From positions 620,001 to 684,000 of the forward strand of contig CALYLW010000019.1 of NCBI GenBank assembly GCA_944989445.1: a stretch of 64,000 nt of DNA, given 5' to 3'. The DNA is from Ampullaceana balthica (taxonomy: Eukaryota > Mollusca > Gastropoda > Lymnaeidae). Under the pieces are notes generated by a model. It worked only from the letters and a program-made list of their open reading frames with translations. It did no database searches and was not told where the DNA came from. Numbering within the stretch: the first letter of the stretch is position 1; every line of letters starts with the position of its first letter. The translations under genes were made by a program, and so were the position numbers. Below are positions 21,388-32,736 of the stretch, piece by piece.

Positions 21388-24307
21388 CTATAAGGACCTT
21401 ATCACCACAAACTCTTACAGTGTTTTGGCTAATCCTTTTATAAATAAACCACTAGATAAAATGAAACCTACCACACAAACCCATAAAATTACCCATAAAA
21501 AATCTAATAATAATAATAATCAAAACATTCTCAAAACACTAATAGTTAATTTCCAAAGCTTAAAAAATAAAATTCCAGATTTAGAACTACTTATAAAAAC
21601 AGAAGAACCAGACATAATTGCTGGTTCTGAAACTTGGTTGAACCCCAACATATATAACTCTGAGATTTTAAACACCAATTATAATATTTTTAGGAAAGAC
21701 AGACCAGACAATTATGGAGGAGTGCTACTTGCAATTAAATCAAATATCATAGCTGAAGAAATTACTACGCAGCCAAATTTTAATATAGAGTCTATTTATT
21801 GTAAAATAATTACACCAAACTCATCCCCACTTATTGTAGGCAGTATATATAGACCTCCGAATACAGGCCTAGAATACATGAACAATCTTTGTAGTCAATT
21901 AACTTTCATAAAAGAGAATAATAAAAATGCAGTTCTATGGATTATGGGGGACTTTAATCTTCCAGATATAAATTGGAAAAATTATACAATTGATAACCAT
22001 CAAACTAACAAAGAAATTAATGAACACTTTTTAGACACTATAAACAACATAAACCTAGAACAGATAGTAAAAACAGCAACAAGGAAAAATAAAACACTAG
22101 ATTTATTCCTAACAAATAGACCAGGACTAGTGTTAGACTATAAAATAATTCCAGGATTGTCCGACCATGATATTGTTAGGGTCACCAATACAATAAAAAT
22201 TAAAATTAATAAGATACCTAGAAGAATAATCTATCTTTGGAATAAATGTAATTCAATAAAACTACACCAATCAGCGGCTAACTTCCAACAAACTTTCCTA
22301 AGTAAATTTAACAAAAATAGCCCAGTAGAAGAAATTTGGAAAGATATAAAAACAAATCTAAAAACTATAATGGATGAGAATGTTCCAACAAAACTAACAT
22401 CAAATAAAATTAACAAATGCTGGTTCAATTCTAGATTGAAAAAGCTATGCAAACTAAAAGAGAACTTATTTAAGAAATATAAAGCTACCTATTCATATAG
22501 GATACACAAAAAATACTTAAAGATTAAACACTTGACACAAAAACTTAGTCGAAACCTCCAAAATGAATATATAAACAATGTAATTACCAAAGATAACAAT
22601 AAAAACTTATGGTCCTTTATCAAATCTAAAAAAATGGAACCTTCAGGAATAGCCACACTAAAAGGCTCAAATAATAAAACCTATAATGATAATGAAACTA
22701 AAGCTAATATCCTTAACACATATTTTGCATCATCTTTTTCTGCCTCAGGCGACAAGGAAGTTTTAATAAATTTAAATAAAATGGAGGAAATAGGTAACAT
22801 AACTGTAGATGAGATAGGTATACATTCACTCCTAAAAAACTTAAAAATAAACAAAGCTACTGGCCCAGATGATTTGCCTGCAAGATTATTAAAAGAACTA
22901 AGCAATGAACTGTCCCCAATCCTTGTAGTTCTCTTTCAAGCCTCTCTAAACCAGGGTAAAGTGCCCAAGGATTGGAAATTAGCTAACGTAACTCCACTCT
23001 TTAAGAAAGGGGATAAATCAGACCCTGGTAATTACAGGCCTGTATCACTTACTAGTATCACCTGTAAATTACTAGAACACATAATATATAGTAGAATAGT
23101 TAACCACCTTGACAAATATAATGCCCTATGCCCACATCAACACGGCTTTAGAAAAAACAGATCATGTGAAACACAATTAATAGGTTTAATAGATGAACTA
23201 TCAAAAGGCTTAGACAAAAATGATCAAATGGACACAATATTACTAGACTTCTCAAAAGCATTTGACAAAGTTCACCACCTTAGTTTACTTAAAAAACTTA
23301 ACTACTTTGGAATCTCAGGTTCCTTACATCACTGGATCCAAGACTTCCTTTTGGGCAGGGAGCAAACTGTAATAATTAATGGATCTAAATCTGCACCAAT
23401 AAAGGTTAACTCAGGAGTTCCACAAGGAACTGTGCTAGGTCCCTTACTCTTTTTAATTTATATAAATGATTTACCCAACAACATCTCAACAGGTACAAAA
23501 GTTAGGTTATTTGCTGATGATTGTATAATCTATAGAACAATTAAATCAGAACAAGATAGCAAAATTTTACAAAAAGACTTAGATGAATTGATAAAATGGG
23601 AAACTAACTGGAGTATGTCTTTCCATCCAGAAAAGTGTCAACTGTTAAGAGTAACAAAGAAAAAGAAACAAATAAATTCAAAATATTACATTCATGGAAA
23701 AGAACTGACCCAAACTAAAGATGCAAAATACTTAGGAGTCTTAATAAATGAGAAACTATCATGGAATCCCCATGTCAATGAAGTTATTAAAAAATCAAAC
23801 AAAACCTTAGGCTTTATAAAAAGGAACTTTAAAAAATGTAATAGAGATATAAAACTAAAATGCTACCTCACTTTGGTGAGACCTGTACTAGAATATGCAT
23901 CTTCTGTATGGGACCCATCCACCAAAGAAAACATTGATAAACTAGAACAAATTCAAAAAAGAGCTGCCAGATTCATTACTGGAGAATATTCGAAACTGAC
24001 AAGAATAACACCATTAGTTAAATCATTAAACCTTGAAACACTAGAGGATAGAAGAACCAAGAGCAAAGTAGTAATCATACATAAAGCAATTAATTCTAAT
24101 TTAGAAATACAACACAAAGATAACTTAATACAACCCTCAGATAGACATAAGGATAAAAACACCTTTCTTATTCCGTATGCAAGAACAAACACATACAAGT
24201 TTTCCTTCTTCCCGTCCGGAATTCGGGCGTGGAATGGGTTGCCTGAAGAATCCAGGAAAACCAACACTTTATCAACATTTAAATCTCTAATAAAAATGCA
24301 GGACTAA
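21329..24307 (+). CDS. CR1 ORF2: AP endonuclease plus reverse transcriptase
   Basis: 992 codons without a stop. The endonuclease domain covers about residues 70-285: N74 (VNFQSLKNK), E101 (SETWL), G207-D208-F209-N210 and S278-D279-H280, the nicking residues of the AP-endonuclease type. The reverse transcriptase spans about 480-770: NYRPVSLTS, D640 (LDFSKAFD), GVPQG at 696-700 and catalytic F728-A-D-D731. A CR1/L2-type C-terminal region with LEYASSVWDP follows. The protein nicks target DNA and copies its RNA there. The annotated ATG overlaps ORF1, and the first about 25 residues are ORF1 sequence read in another frame, so the true N terminus may come by fusion or frameshift. It appears intact and may be active. 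Confidence 0.9.
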   Translation: MHLGTAYIVGLPQISSDLFNYKDLITTNSYSVLANPFINKPLDKMKPTTQTHKITHKKSNNNNNQNILKTLIVNFQSLKNKIPDLELLIKTEEPDIIAGSETWLNPNIYNSEILNTNYNIFRKDRPDNYGGVLLAIKSNIIAEEITTQPNFNIESIYCKIITPNSSPLIVGSIYRPPNTGLEYMNNLCSQLTFIKENNKNAVLWIMGDFNLPDINWKNYTIDNHQTNKEINEHFLDTINNINLEQIVKTATRKNKTLDLFLTNRPGLVLDYKIIPGLSDHDIVRVTNTIKIKINKIPRRIIYLWNKCNSIKLHQSAANFQQTFLSKFNKNSPVEEIWKDIKTNLKTIMDENVPTKLTSNKINKCWFNSRLKKLCKLKENLFKKYKATYSYRIHKKYLKIKHLTQKLSRNLQNEYINNVITKDNNKNLWSFIKSKKMEPSGIATLKGSNNKTYNDNETKANILNTYFASSFSASGDKEVLINLNKMEEIGNITVDEIGIHSLLKNLKINKATGPDDLPARLLKELSNELSPILVVLFQASLNQGKVPKDWKLANVTPLFKKGDKSDPGNYRPVSLTSITCKLLEHIIYSRIVNHLDKYNALCPHQHGFRKNRSCETQLIGLIDELSKGLDKNDQMDTILLDFSKAFDKVHHLSLLKKLNYFGISGSLHHWIQDFLLGREQTVIINGSKSAPIKVNSGVPQGTVLGPLLFLIYINDLPNNISTGTKVRLFADDCIIYRTIKSEQDSKILQKDLDELIKWETNWSMSFHPEKCQLLRVTKKKKQINSKYYIHGKELTQTKDAKYLGVLINEKLSWNPHVNEVIKKSNKTLGFIKRNFKKCNRDIKLKCYLTLVRPVLEYASSVWDPSTKENIDKLEQIQKRAARFITGEYSKLTRITPLVKSLNLETLEDRRTKSKVVIIHKAINSNLEIQHKDNLIQPSDRHKDKNTFLIPYARTNTYKFSFFPSGIRAWNGLPEESRKTNTLSTFKSLIKMQD

Positions 24308-24395
24308 ACACAAACCATAGATAAGCGTAGGACGCAATAATCTTCTGTATAGAAGGAGCGTCTATAAACAGATAAGATAAGATAAGATAAGATAC
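24308..24395 (+). other. CR1-like LINE 3' UTR and GATAA tail
   Basis: Contains GGACGCAATAAT, the stem-loop CTTCTGTATAGAAG, GGAGCGTCTATAAACAGATA and a short (GATAA)n repeat. The same tail ends the copies at 17936, 40473 (reverse), 47129 (reverse), 56618 and 63231, and it ends the SINE at 11632. This conservation indicates the RT recognition signal, by analogy with other CR1/L2 elements. Confidence 0.8.
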
Positions 24396-24752
24396 CTGTC
24401 AACGATGAGTAGATGCAACAAATCGGGTATAAAGATTTTGCAGAAGACAAAAAAATCTGACCGCAGTAGGACAACCTGCTGCTCTTTTCCCAACCAAATT
24501 AAAGGAATGAGCTGTGCACGGCACATAATGAGCTACAATGCACTTCTCACGAAGAATAGCCTACATGGTTTCCGTTATACTTCCTACTCATTTGCAGCAT
24601 TGTCGTATGACTGTCCAAGGCATTTTCAGGGATTCGTACAAACATAATGGCCTGCATCTTTATTATACACTATAATTCATAAAAAGTTTGGGGTCCCTTA
24701 TATTATTGGGGGCTTTAGCCCGTTCAGCACCCCCACCCTTTTAATCCGCCAT

Positions 24753-25142
24753 GGGGGGGGTCCACGCATCTGTGACGATGTGGTACGAGGAGGGGGGTGT
24801 TTAAGAAATGTGACGTCACATCAAAAAACGCGAAACTTTAAATAAAAGTTCCACTTAAATATTTGATTGTTTACCCTTTATTTAATTACGTTTTCAATGA
24901 CTTCACGCGTGTTACGTTATTACAGTGCAGACTTACCCTAAATACATATTTAAATGACAAAAATAATTTGCAACATGCTAATTTTTATTGAGAAATTACG
25001 GCTTGGGGGAGGGGTGTCAAAGCTTTGTGATGTCATATTGTAAAAAAGGGGTGGGGTCTAAGTTTTTGTGACAAAGTATGACGCTGGGGGAGGGTGGGGT
25101 AAAAATCGGCAACCTCGCGTGACGTCATTTATGGACGGCCCC
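24753..25142. mobile_element. Partial Harbinger-like element (hAT-2 A)
   Basis: The right end CGTCATTTATGGACGGCCCC is intact, while the left end is fused to a CTATGGCGGATTAAG-type sequence at about 24745. The same junction occurs in hAT-2 copy B (34788-35176), so the rearrangement predates the copies. Confidence 0.65.
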
Positions 25143-25217
25143 TTCAGTCGTGAAGGGGTGAAACCATGAGCTACCGCCCCGGGTGACACCAACCCTAGTG
25201 ACGCCTCTGCCTGCGGC

Positions 25218-26347
25218 GTCGGCCACATCTTCTTAATTAATCATTGTCTCGTTGATTTTTGTCTGTAATGAAGACATTATATTTACAAGAAATGCCGAAA
25301 TTATGTGCTGTTCTGAGCACAAAATAAGATGACGTCATATGATAGGAAACTTCGCTGATGTTTTATGATTACCGAAGGGTTTATTGATTAGAAATTGCCG
25401 ATAAAGTTTTGTCACGTTATGTGTAGGAAAATCGCTTACTTTCAATGGCAAAAAAAATGGATGACGTAATATTGTTTCGGATTGTTGTTTTTTTTACGCC
25501 GTGCCCTCGTCTCCTACACTCTACGCTTTGCCCTGGTATCCTATAATATGCGTTGTGCCATTGTCTCCCTTCGTGTCACTCTCGACTGTCGAATGTGGAA
25601 TCAGTGTCGTAATATAAACTAAGATTCCCCTTTTACAAGTCCCCAAAAAGCGTCGGTAGAAAACTTCTTCCCAGCCTCTCCGACCCCAGTATCTGATGTA
25701 ACTGGGCAATAAAAGTGTCATGTGGACTGGTAGTCCTTGTGTCATTTCATAAACATACCCAGCAATGTTTCCTCTCATGTTTTTTGGTCCGTGTCCAAAA
25801 ATGTTTTTTAAATTTTTTAAAATTTAAATCGGGTGCAAAGTTGCACAGCATCTATTTCTTGTGTAATATTTTAGAATCATTTGCAGCGCGGTAATGCTTA
25901 AACTCCAGCGCGGCGTCGGTCAGATATCTGAAAGGCCGCACAGCCGCAGAGACCACGGACACCAAAGACTACAGACCAGCTAACAAACCCCGTTCCTGAG
26001 ATGAATGGTAATAGGCGTCGCTAGGGTTGGTGTCCTCCGGTGCGGTCCGCACTTCCCTAGTGACGCCTCTGTCCCCGATCATGAGGATACAAGTTACTTC
26101 CAACAGTTTACAGGAAATCCAGAAGTAGTCGGCCTACATATCAATCAGACCTTGAAAACAATCCTCCACAACAGCGAGCAGCCATTGATTTGATTTCGCC
26201 GGGGTTATTTCCCTGGACAAGTTTTAGGTTGGTATTGATTGCACGTTCAAACTCATTTCAGTATTGGTAGTTGTTGGTGGTCCAGGTGAGAATCTAATAA
26301 ACACATGAGTTATTCACAACTTTCTTCACAACGGGTTCATGTTTTTT
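25218..26347. other. Unassigned region with a tiny hAT-like element
   Basis: No coding region is convincing. An 85-residue open frame on the minus strand at 25521-25778 has no recognisable motif. At about 26009-26074 a very short element has ends GGCGTCGCTAGGG and CCCTAGTGACGCCTCTG, like a minimal hAT MITE. Confidence 0.4.
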
Positions 26348-27381
26348 CAGACGCGTCACTAGGGGGGTGCGGGGGTGCGGACCGCACCAGGTGACAGCAC
26401 AACAAATGGTGACTCTAAAACGCAAAATTCTGTATGTTCCCGTGACATGGCACTGGCAGACTTGGAGGAGGTCTATGGGGTAAGTCATGAGGGGGTGGTG
26501 TCACGTGAAAATTAACGGGTTTGACAGAAAAGAGAAAAGGGGATTGAACATGTGTAAATACGAAAGGAATGCGATTGTTATGAGGTCAACTGAAGTCCAA
26601 GGTTCAGGCTGGTAGTGTGGTCACTGAGTCGAGGCGGACACGGGAGGTGACAAGAGGTGTGTAGTTGTGAGAGGGCGGATTGAGAAGTCGAATCATTAGA
26701 GTGGTGCTATTTGGAATTCTAGAGATCACAGTGGTGTATTGTAACATATGTGTATATATTAAATATTTCATGATTAAAGTGTATTTTTCCTGACTTGAAT
26801 TGTAATGAATTATTGTACGAGAGATGGTGAAGCCCACAAACACGAGAGATGGTGAAGCCCACAAACACGAGAGATGGTGAAGCCCACAAACACGAGAGAT
26901 GGTGAAGCCCACAAACACGAGAGATGGTGAAGCCCACAAACGCTAGAGATGGTGAAGCCCACAAACACGAGAGATGGTGAAGCCCACAAACACGAGAGAT
27001 GGTGAAGCCCACAAACACGAGAGATGGTGAAGCCCACAAACGCTAGAGATGGTGAAGCCCACAAACACGAGAGATGGTGAAGCCCACAAACACGAGAGAT
27101 GGTGAAGCCCACAAACGCTAGATATGGTGAAGCCCACAAACATGAGAGATGGTGAAGACCACAAACGCTAGAGATGGTGAAGCCCACAAACGCTAGAGAT
27201 GGTGAAGCCCACAAACACGAGAGATGGTGAAGCCCACAAACACGAGAGATGGTGAAGCCCACAAACGCGAGAGATGGTGAAGCCCACAAACACTAGAGAA
27301 AGCAACTCAGTCACAGGGACATGTGACAGGTGGCACCATGAGTTACCGAACTGGGTGACACCAACCCTAGTGACGCCACTG
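26348..27381. mobile_element. hAT-like element carrying a 25-bp minisatellite
   Basis: The left end CAGACGCGTCACTAGGG and right end CCCTAGTGACGCCACTG are inverted. The flanks TGTTTTTT (26340-26347) and TGCCTTTT (27382-27389) agree at 6 of 8 positions, a weak target duplication. The interior has no transposase; nearly half is a tandem array. Confidence 0.6.
26816..27297. repeat. 25-bp minisatellite, about 19 units
   Basis: Head-to-tail units built around GAGATGGTGAAGCCCACAAA, differing mainly at a CACGA/CGCTA position. The period is not a multiple of 3, so the minus-strand frames repeat every 25 residues (MWASPSLVFVGF..); these are artefacts of the array. Confidence 0.97.
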
Positions 27382-27389
27382 TGCCTTTT

Positions 27390-28865
27390 TGTAAGTGTAA
27401 CCAATGCTCCAGGAAGAAGCGTCTTCAATAGAATTGAAAGGAAAATGGCACCAGTCAGGAAATAACGGACGGAAATGATGTCATCGGGTAAATAAAGGAA
27501 ATAAAAAATGCAATCTACATAGTTTTGGAGGTGTGATATGCAGGAATTACCCTTGCGGAAATGTAGTCATAATTTGGCGTTATTTAGATTTTTAACAACA
27601 AATATTTATTTATCTCAAAGCCTGATTGCCATCTCACCAGTATTTTTAGAGTTGAAGGATAGACAGACATGTTGTTCTCAAAAAAAATATTAAAATGTAT
27701 TAAATTTTCTTTGGCTTTGCATTGCAATTTTAGGTAGAGGTTGTAAAAAAAATAAGCATTAATTAATAACGCTGCTGGAAAGTGACGTTATTTTCCTCGA
27801 ATAAACTTTAGGACAGGGGATTCCCCTCTTTTGTAGACTGCCTGCTAAACACATCAATGGGGACTTCCCTCATTTCCATGCATCGGGGCTTCTTAAAAAG
27901 GGATGCTCTGGCCCCCCTGGGGTAAGGAAATTAGCGTCAGGGCTTGAAGGAAAACCGAGAAATGGGTTATTCTCTTTTTTAATCATTTCTAAATGGGGGG
28001 ATTGGAGGTTGTGGGACACACAAAAACAGATTTTTGAACACGTGACGTCGATTATCTGAATAGCCTAAACTAACGCAGAGTTTCCAGTATTTACTTAAAA
28101 TGCAAACACTATTCATCTGTCGAATCTGAACTCTTATCGCGTCCTTTATTACCACTAAAAACACATTTCTGAGAAATGCAAATATGTCAACAAGTGTGGG
28201 GTGTGTTATGTGCCATAGATTTTAAGGCACTAGAGGGGCACTAGAGGCTATATTTTCAAGGTTATATCTGGAACCAGAAGTTGATGAATTCCTAGAAAAT
28301 GTTTGGAGTGTAAAGAAATTTCCGATCGGAGATTTTCAAGTTGAACTCCATGACAGCTACTGCAGGTATTTTCAAAATACTTTCTGTGTGCTTTCTTGAG
28401 TGCTTTCATGTGTTCTTTCCTGTGTGCTTTCATGTGTGCTTTCATATATGAGAAGTCTATTTCAGTCCCTTGTACCATTAGATTTATTTCAAATTATGCT
28501 GCGTGATATCAGCAGTATTAAGATTTCTATGTTAACTTTCCATTTGCTGCATAATACCAACAGTTTTAGGATTTCTGTGTTAACTTGTCAGTTGCTGCAT
28601 GAATATTCGTTGTAAGACAAATAGAGGAGATATTGGAAAATGAATACAAATGCATTTTTTAAAATAAATAGCAGCGTCATAGTTGGTATAGATGCGCCAT
28701 AGTTACAATAGATGCGCCATATAATAGATGTGCCATAGCTACAATCAGAGGCGTAACTGGGTTTTGACGCCCTTGGCTAATTTATTTTTGGCACCCTTGA
28801 TAATTGACAAGTTTCAGTTTTGTGACTTTTTCAATTGTTAGGAAAAAAATGAATTTCTCTCATTG
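27390..28865. other. Unassigned region with short tandem repeats
   Basis: No gene is recognised. 28390-28450 holds about five diverged 12-bp units (TGTGTGCTTTCA). 28670-28745 repeats GATGCGCCATAGTTACAATA, also seen at 45045-45120. At 28747 CAGAGGCGTAACTGGG resembles a hAT left end without a mate. Confidence 0.5.
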
Positions 28866-30079
28866 GGGCCGTCCATAAATGACGTCACGCGATTTTGGCC
28901 GAATTTTTACCCCCCCCCCTCCCCTCGTCACGCGTCGTCACAAAAAGTTAGACCCCCCTCTAAAAATACGTCACAAAGCTTTGACCCCCCCCCCAACCAA
29001 AAAAAAACCACCATATTTTCTATTTGAAAATAAGTATGTTTCAAATCACTTTTATTGTCATTTAAGTATTTATTATTTATTTAGTGAAGGTCTACATCAG
29101 TGCTTCCCAAAGTGGTCCGTACGGACCCCAGGGGTCCGCGGTACCCTTCAGGGAGTCCGTGGAAAATAAAAATTGATTTGGGGGTCCCTGAACAACGTCA
29201 GGGGGTCCGCGCAAGGTTTAACATCAAATAATAAAACTTATAAATTTTTTATTATTATTGCAATTAAAATAAATAATATAAATAAAATAGTTTGTGAATG
29301 AATGCCTGTTCTACTAATTAAATACCATCTTAGGTGCTATCCTTCATGGATACAATGTTGTTTTACGTAAAAAAAAGTAGTAGAACTACAGTAATTCCAC
29401 ATCTATAACCAATCAAAATACTTGGTTTTTTGAAAGGTCAAGCTTGATGCAGAAGAAATGCCGAATTCCTATAACTTTAAGTAGAAAAATACAAGTTTTT
29501 AACTTGAATCTACGAGGGTTGCAAGGTTGTGTATTTTTCGATGTGTCAGGAAGTTATATTTATCTAAATTGTATCCTATCACCAAATAATGTTTTCAATA
29601 GGGCTTTACTGTAGCATTCCATTGAAAACGTTAATAATTCTTAACAGTGGTCTGTTACAACTGATAAGAGAATGGGTTTGCCCAAGGCTGAATTTAGACT
29701 TGATGTGGGCCCTAAGCTATTTAAGGCCCTTTTGAAGTCTAGATATTCTATATCAGTGACAAATATGAAAACAAAATTCCGGGGGCCCCCAAGAAGGCAG
29801 GGGCCCTAAGTTATAGTTTGTTTAGTAAATAGTAATAGGTAAATCAAGCACTGAATGATCAGAAGAAACAATTCCGACAATATGGCGTTAATGAATATTT
29901 GAAGTATGGCTAAATGTTTGGAAACAGATACGAAAGGTGAAGCTGAAACGTTATTAACTGAATTTTTTTTAAAATTTTTGAAGTTAAAGCAATACTCTTG
30001 AATTTCTGGCATACTTAAAACATGCTGTACCAAATGTATTTTCAGTAAATTGAGTCATTCATCAATATCAAATTTTCAA

Positions 30080-30775
30080 AAAAATCTTAGTGAAAGTTTG
30101 CATGGATCGCTACATTATGTCATTAGAGCAGTTAATAAAATCAAAAGGAATGTCTCCAATTAGAGATTTTTTGCTCAATATTGTTTAGAACATGAAGAAG
30201 ACTATAATGGATTATTTATTCACACAGAAGTACGCTGGTTATCATCACGTACATATTTAAATCTATTTTATGCTCTCTTTGATTCAGTGTCCGAATTCCT
30301 GGAAAACAAAGACAATGATCAGCAACACAATTAACTCAAAAAATGACGTATCCTTTAGGAATTAATTTAACTTAACTAATTTGAAACTACAACTACTACA
30401 AGGTAACCAATTAAATTTAATCAAAACTAAAAGCGTAATGTCTAAGTTTTTTGCAAACCTTTTTATGTGCAAACAAAACTTAGGAACAGGAGAATGTTCT
30501 CAGTTTTCAAATCTTTTAAAATTCAAAATAGAGATAAAGATTTGCTTGCTAACTGTCAAAACTTAACGGCTCTTCATGCAGACCTCAGACCTGAACCAAA
30601 GATTTGTAGGCATTCGTCACAATTGGATATTTCCGAATGGCAGTTGAACTCTTTAGCGCATGGACAATCTCAGGTCCAAAACACAGATGAATACATACTA
30701 ATACAGGAGCAGCTTATTGAAATATCCACAAATGAGGAACTAAAACCAATGTTTGGACTAGGATAGCACAAATTC
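30080..30775 (+). pseudogene. hAT transposase relic
   Basis: Successive plus-strand pieces in changing frames match ZMYM6/SCAND3-like hAT transposases. SLHYVIRAVNKIK is followed by IHTEVRWLSS (30221-30246, the conserved HTEVRWLS), then LFDSVSEFLENKDND, then LQLLQGNQLNLIKTKSV (about 30390-30440), then LLANCQNLTALHADL and a segment ending EQLIEISTNEELKPMF (30700-30760). Order and spacing fit the family. Frameshifts separate the blocks and the hATC segment is missing, with only poor remains after 30780. It is the transposase of the surrounding hAT-3. Confidence 0.75.
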
Positions 30776-30879
30776 TTGTTACAAAGTCAGATACCAATTT
30801 TATATCATGCATTATAGGTTATTGTGCAGACCTTTTTAACTGTTTTCCTATCTTCCTATTTGGTAGAAAAAAGATTTAG

Positions 30880-32660
30880 TTGTTGTTGAGCCTTCTCGTC
30901 CATGAGGGGCATCCACCAATCATCGTCGGCGTCTGCGATTCCTCCAAGGGCATAGGCCACCTACGAGAGACCTCCAGGCATCTCTATCCTGGGCCGCATT
31001 CTCCAGGATCTTCCATTCATGGCCAATTCTCTTGATGTCTGCCTCCAATTCTCGGCGCCAAGTGTTTCTTGGACGGCTTCTTTTCCGCTTACCCTGTGGG
31101 TTCTAGTTCAGGGCTTGCTTTGTTGTGTTAGGAGCAGGTTTTCTTAGTGTATGACCAATCTACCTCCACCGCTTCTGGAGAATCTCTTCCTCAATGGGCT
31201 TCTGTTTTGTCCGCTGCCACAGTTCCTGGTTGCTGATTTTGTCTGGCCAGTGAATTCTGAGAATCCTTCTTAAACAGTTGTTGATGAAGGACTGGATTCT
31301 GGTCAAGTTTACGGCCGTTGTTCTCCATGTCTCGGCTCCATATAGCAGCACAGGTTTTACCATAGCGTTAAAAATCCTTACTTTTAACTTGCTGCCTAAG
31401 TTGTTAGAGACCCAAACATTCTTGAGGGGCTGGAAGGTTGCTCTTGCTTTTCCGATCCTTATTTTGACGTCCGCATCTGTACCACCTTGTTTATCTACCA
31501 CGCTGCCATGGTAAACAAAACTGTCCACCTCTTCAAGGGCTTCTCCTTCAAGCATTATGGGTGTTGTACTGGTGGCATTAACCTCGAGACTTTTACTCTT
31601 TCCTTTGTGCTAGCAGAAGTGGATGCGACAATGTTTGTTTTCTCCTGCATCTGTTGTTGGGTATGTGCAAGAAGGGAAAGATCATCAGCAAAGTCAAGAT
31701 CATCCAGTTGATCCCACAAGGTCCATTGGATGCCATTCCATTTCTGCTGTGTAGATGTTTTCATCACCCAGTCAATGGCTAACAGGAAGAGGAATGGTGA
31801 CAGCAAGCAACCTTGTCTCACACCAGTCTTTACCTGGAACGCATGTGTCACCTGCTGGCCATGGATAACTCTGCAGTTTATCCCTTCGTACATGTTTCTG
31901 ATTATATCCGTAATCTTCTGTGGCACCCCGTAATGCCTTAGCAATCTCCACAGGGTTTGCCTGTCAACACTGTCGAAGGCTTTTTCATAGTCAACAAAGT
32001 TGACATAGAGCGGTGAGTTCCACTCTAGTGACTGCTCTAGAATGATGCGCAGTGTCGCTATCTGGTCCGTGCAGGATCTGTTGGTGCGAAAGCCAGCTTG
32101 TTCGTCCCACAACAGAGGGTCTACAGCGTTTTTCATCCTTTAAGTAGTACACGGTTGAAAACCTTTCCTGGGATGGACAGCAGGGTGATCCCACTGTAGT
32201 TCGAGCAGGAGCTTAAGTCTCCCTTCTTTGGGATTTTGATAAGGTATCCCTCTTTCCAATCGGAAGGAACTTGCCCCTCTTCCCATATCTTCATAAACAG
32301 AGGGTGCAGCATTTCCACACTGGTTTCCAAGTCCGCCTTCAGTGCCTCTGCTGGGATGCCATTAGGTCCTGCAGCCTTTCCATTTCTTATTTGTTTGATG
32401 TCCCTGCTAATCTCTTCTTTGGTGGGACTATTACAGTCAATTAGCAGGTCATTATCTGCTAGTTGGATATCTGGTGGATTCCTTGGTTCAGGCCTGTTTA
32501 GGAGCTCTTCAAAGTGCTCCTTCCATCTCCCTCTCTGTTGCTCCTCACTTGGTATGGTGTTTCCCATTTTGTCCTTTACTGGTCTCTCTACCTTGCTAAA
32601 TTTCCCTGACAGCGTCTTAATGGTATCAAATAGTTTGAAAGATTCAGTGGCGTTATGAAA
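30880..32660 (-). pseudogene. RTE-like non-LTR reverse transcriptase relic
   Basis: Three long minus-strand pieces cover most of an RT. 32567-32133 has GKAAGPNGIPAEAL, PSDWKEG and IPKKGD. 32136-31555 has EQAGFRTNRSCTDQIATLR, DYEKAFDSVDR, GVRQGCLLSPFLF and the catalytic FADD. 31555-31160 has LLYGAETWR and CLRRILRIHWPDKISN; the RGRP-type tail continues to about 30890. Frame changes at about 32135 and 31555, plus stops, inactivate it, and the endonuclease half is missing. The tail motifs resemble RTE/SR2-like elements; clade assignment is from memory of motifs. Confidence 0.75.
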
Positions 32661-32736
32661 CTCATCATTAACGACTAGAAATTGGTGCTCGTGAGGATTT
32701 GCGGTTCCTACACATAAACATTGAGTCGGTCATAAA

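Larger units (their letters stand above)
20438..24395 (+). mobile_element. Full-length CR1-like non-LTR retrotransposon
   Basis: The two main ORFs, a 5' UTR of about 480 bp and a 3' tail ending in GATAA repeats make a complete LINE of about 3.96 kb. Both ends are fixed by the empty site in hAT-2 copy B (35520-35540), where GACGTAC and CTGTCAACG are contiguous on the reverse strand. Any target duplication is only about 3 bp (TAC). Jockey-superfamily placement, CR1/L2-like, rests on the endonuclease and RT motifs, the PHD finger and a C-terminal segment of LEYASSVWDP.. type. Several truncated copies lie in the window (17223, 40473, 47129, 56008, 63182). Confidence 0.9.
18900..24660 (-). pseudogene. 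ZMYM1-like hAT transposase relic, interrupted by LINE
   Basis: The minus strand of 24660-24396 and 20437-18900 matches the plus-strand relic of hAT-2 copy B at 35250-36900. In coding order there is the segment with CIVAHYVPYTAHSFNLVG-type residues (24640-24420), then helical spacer regions (20437-19838), then a hATC motif containing ERSFSKLKRI (about 19080-19130). The CR1 insertion separates the first block from the rest, and the retroposon at 19342-19823 lies before hATC. Stops and frameshifts are present in every block. Confidence 0.65.
18137..25209 (-). mobile_element. hAT-2 copy A, split by a full-length CR1-like LINE
   Basis: The left end CAGTGGCGTCACTAGG and right end CCTAGTGACGCCTCTG are inverted. 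The flanking 8-bp duplication is CCTGCTGC (18129-18136) versus CCTGCGGC (25210-25217). It is the inverted homologue of 34721-40239. It encodes a decayed ZMYM1-like transposase on the minus strand and contains the GC-rich retroposon (19342-19823), the CR1 LINE (20438-24395) and a Harbinger-like piece (24753-25142). It sits next to another partial hAT end, CAGAGGTGTCCAAAGTCCGG at 18069. Confidence 0.85.

Noticed and set aside
25521..25778. 85-residue frame as a host gene
   Set aside because: No recognisable motif, no splice or homology support, in a transposon-rich region.
26604..27428. Overlapping minus-strand frames with WASPSLVFVGF repeats
   Set aside because: Products of the 25-bp minisatellite; several frames are open at once, as expected of an array.
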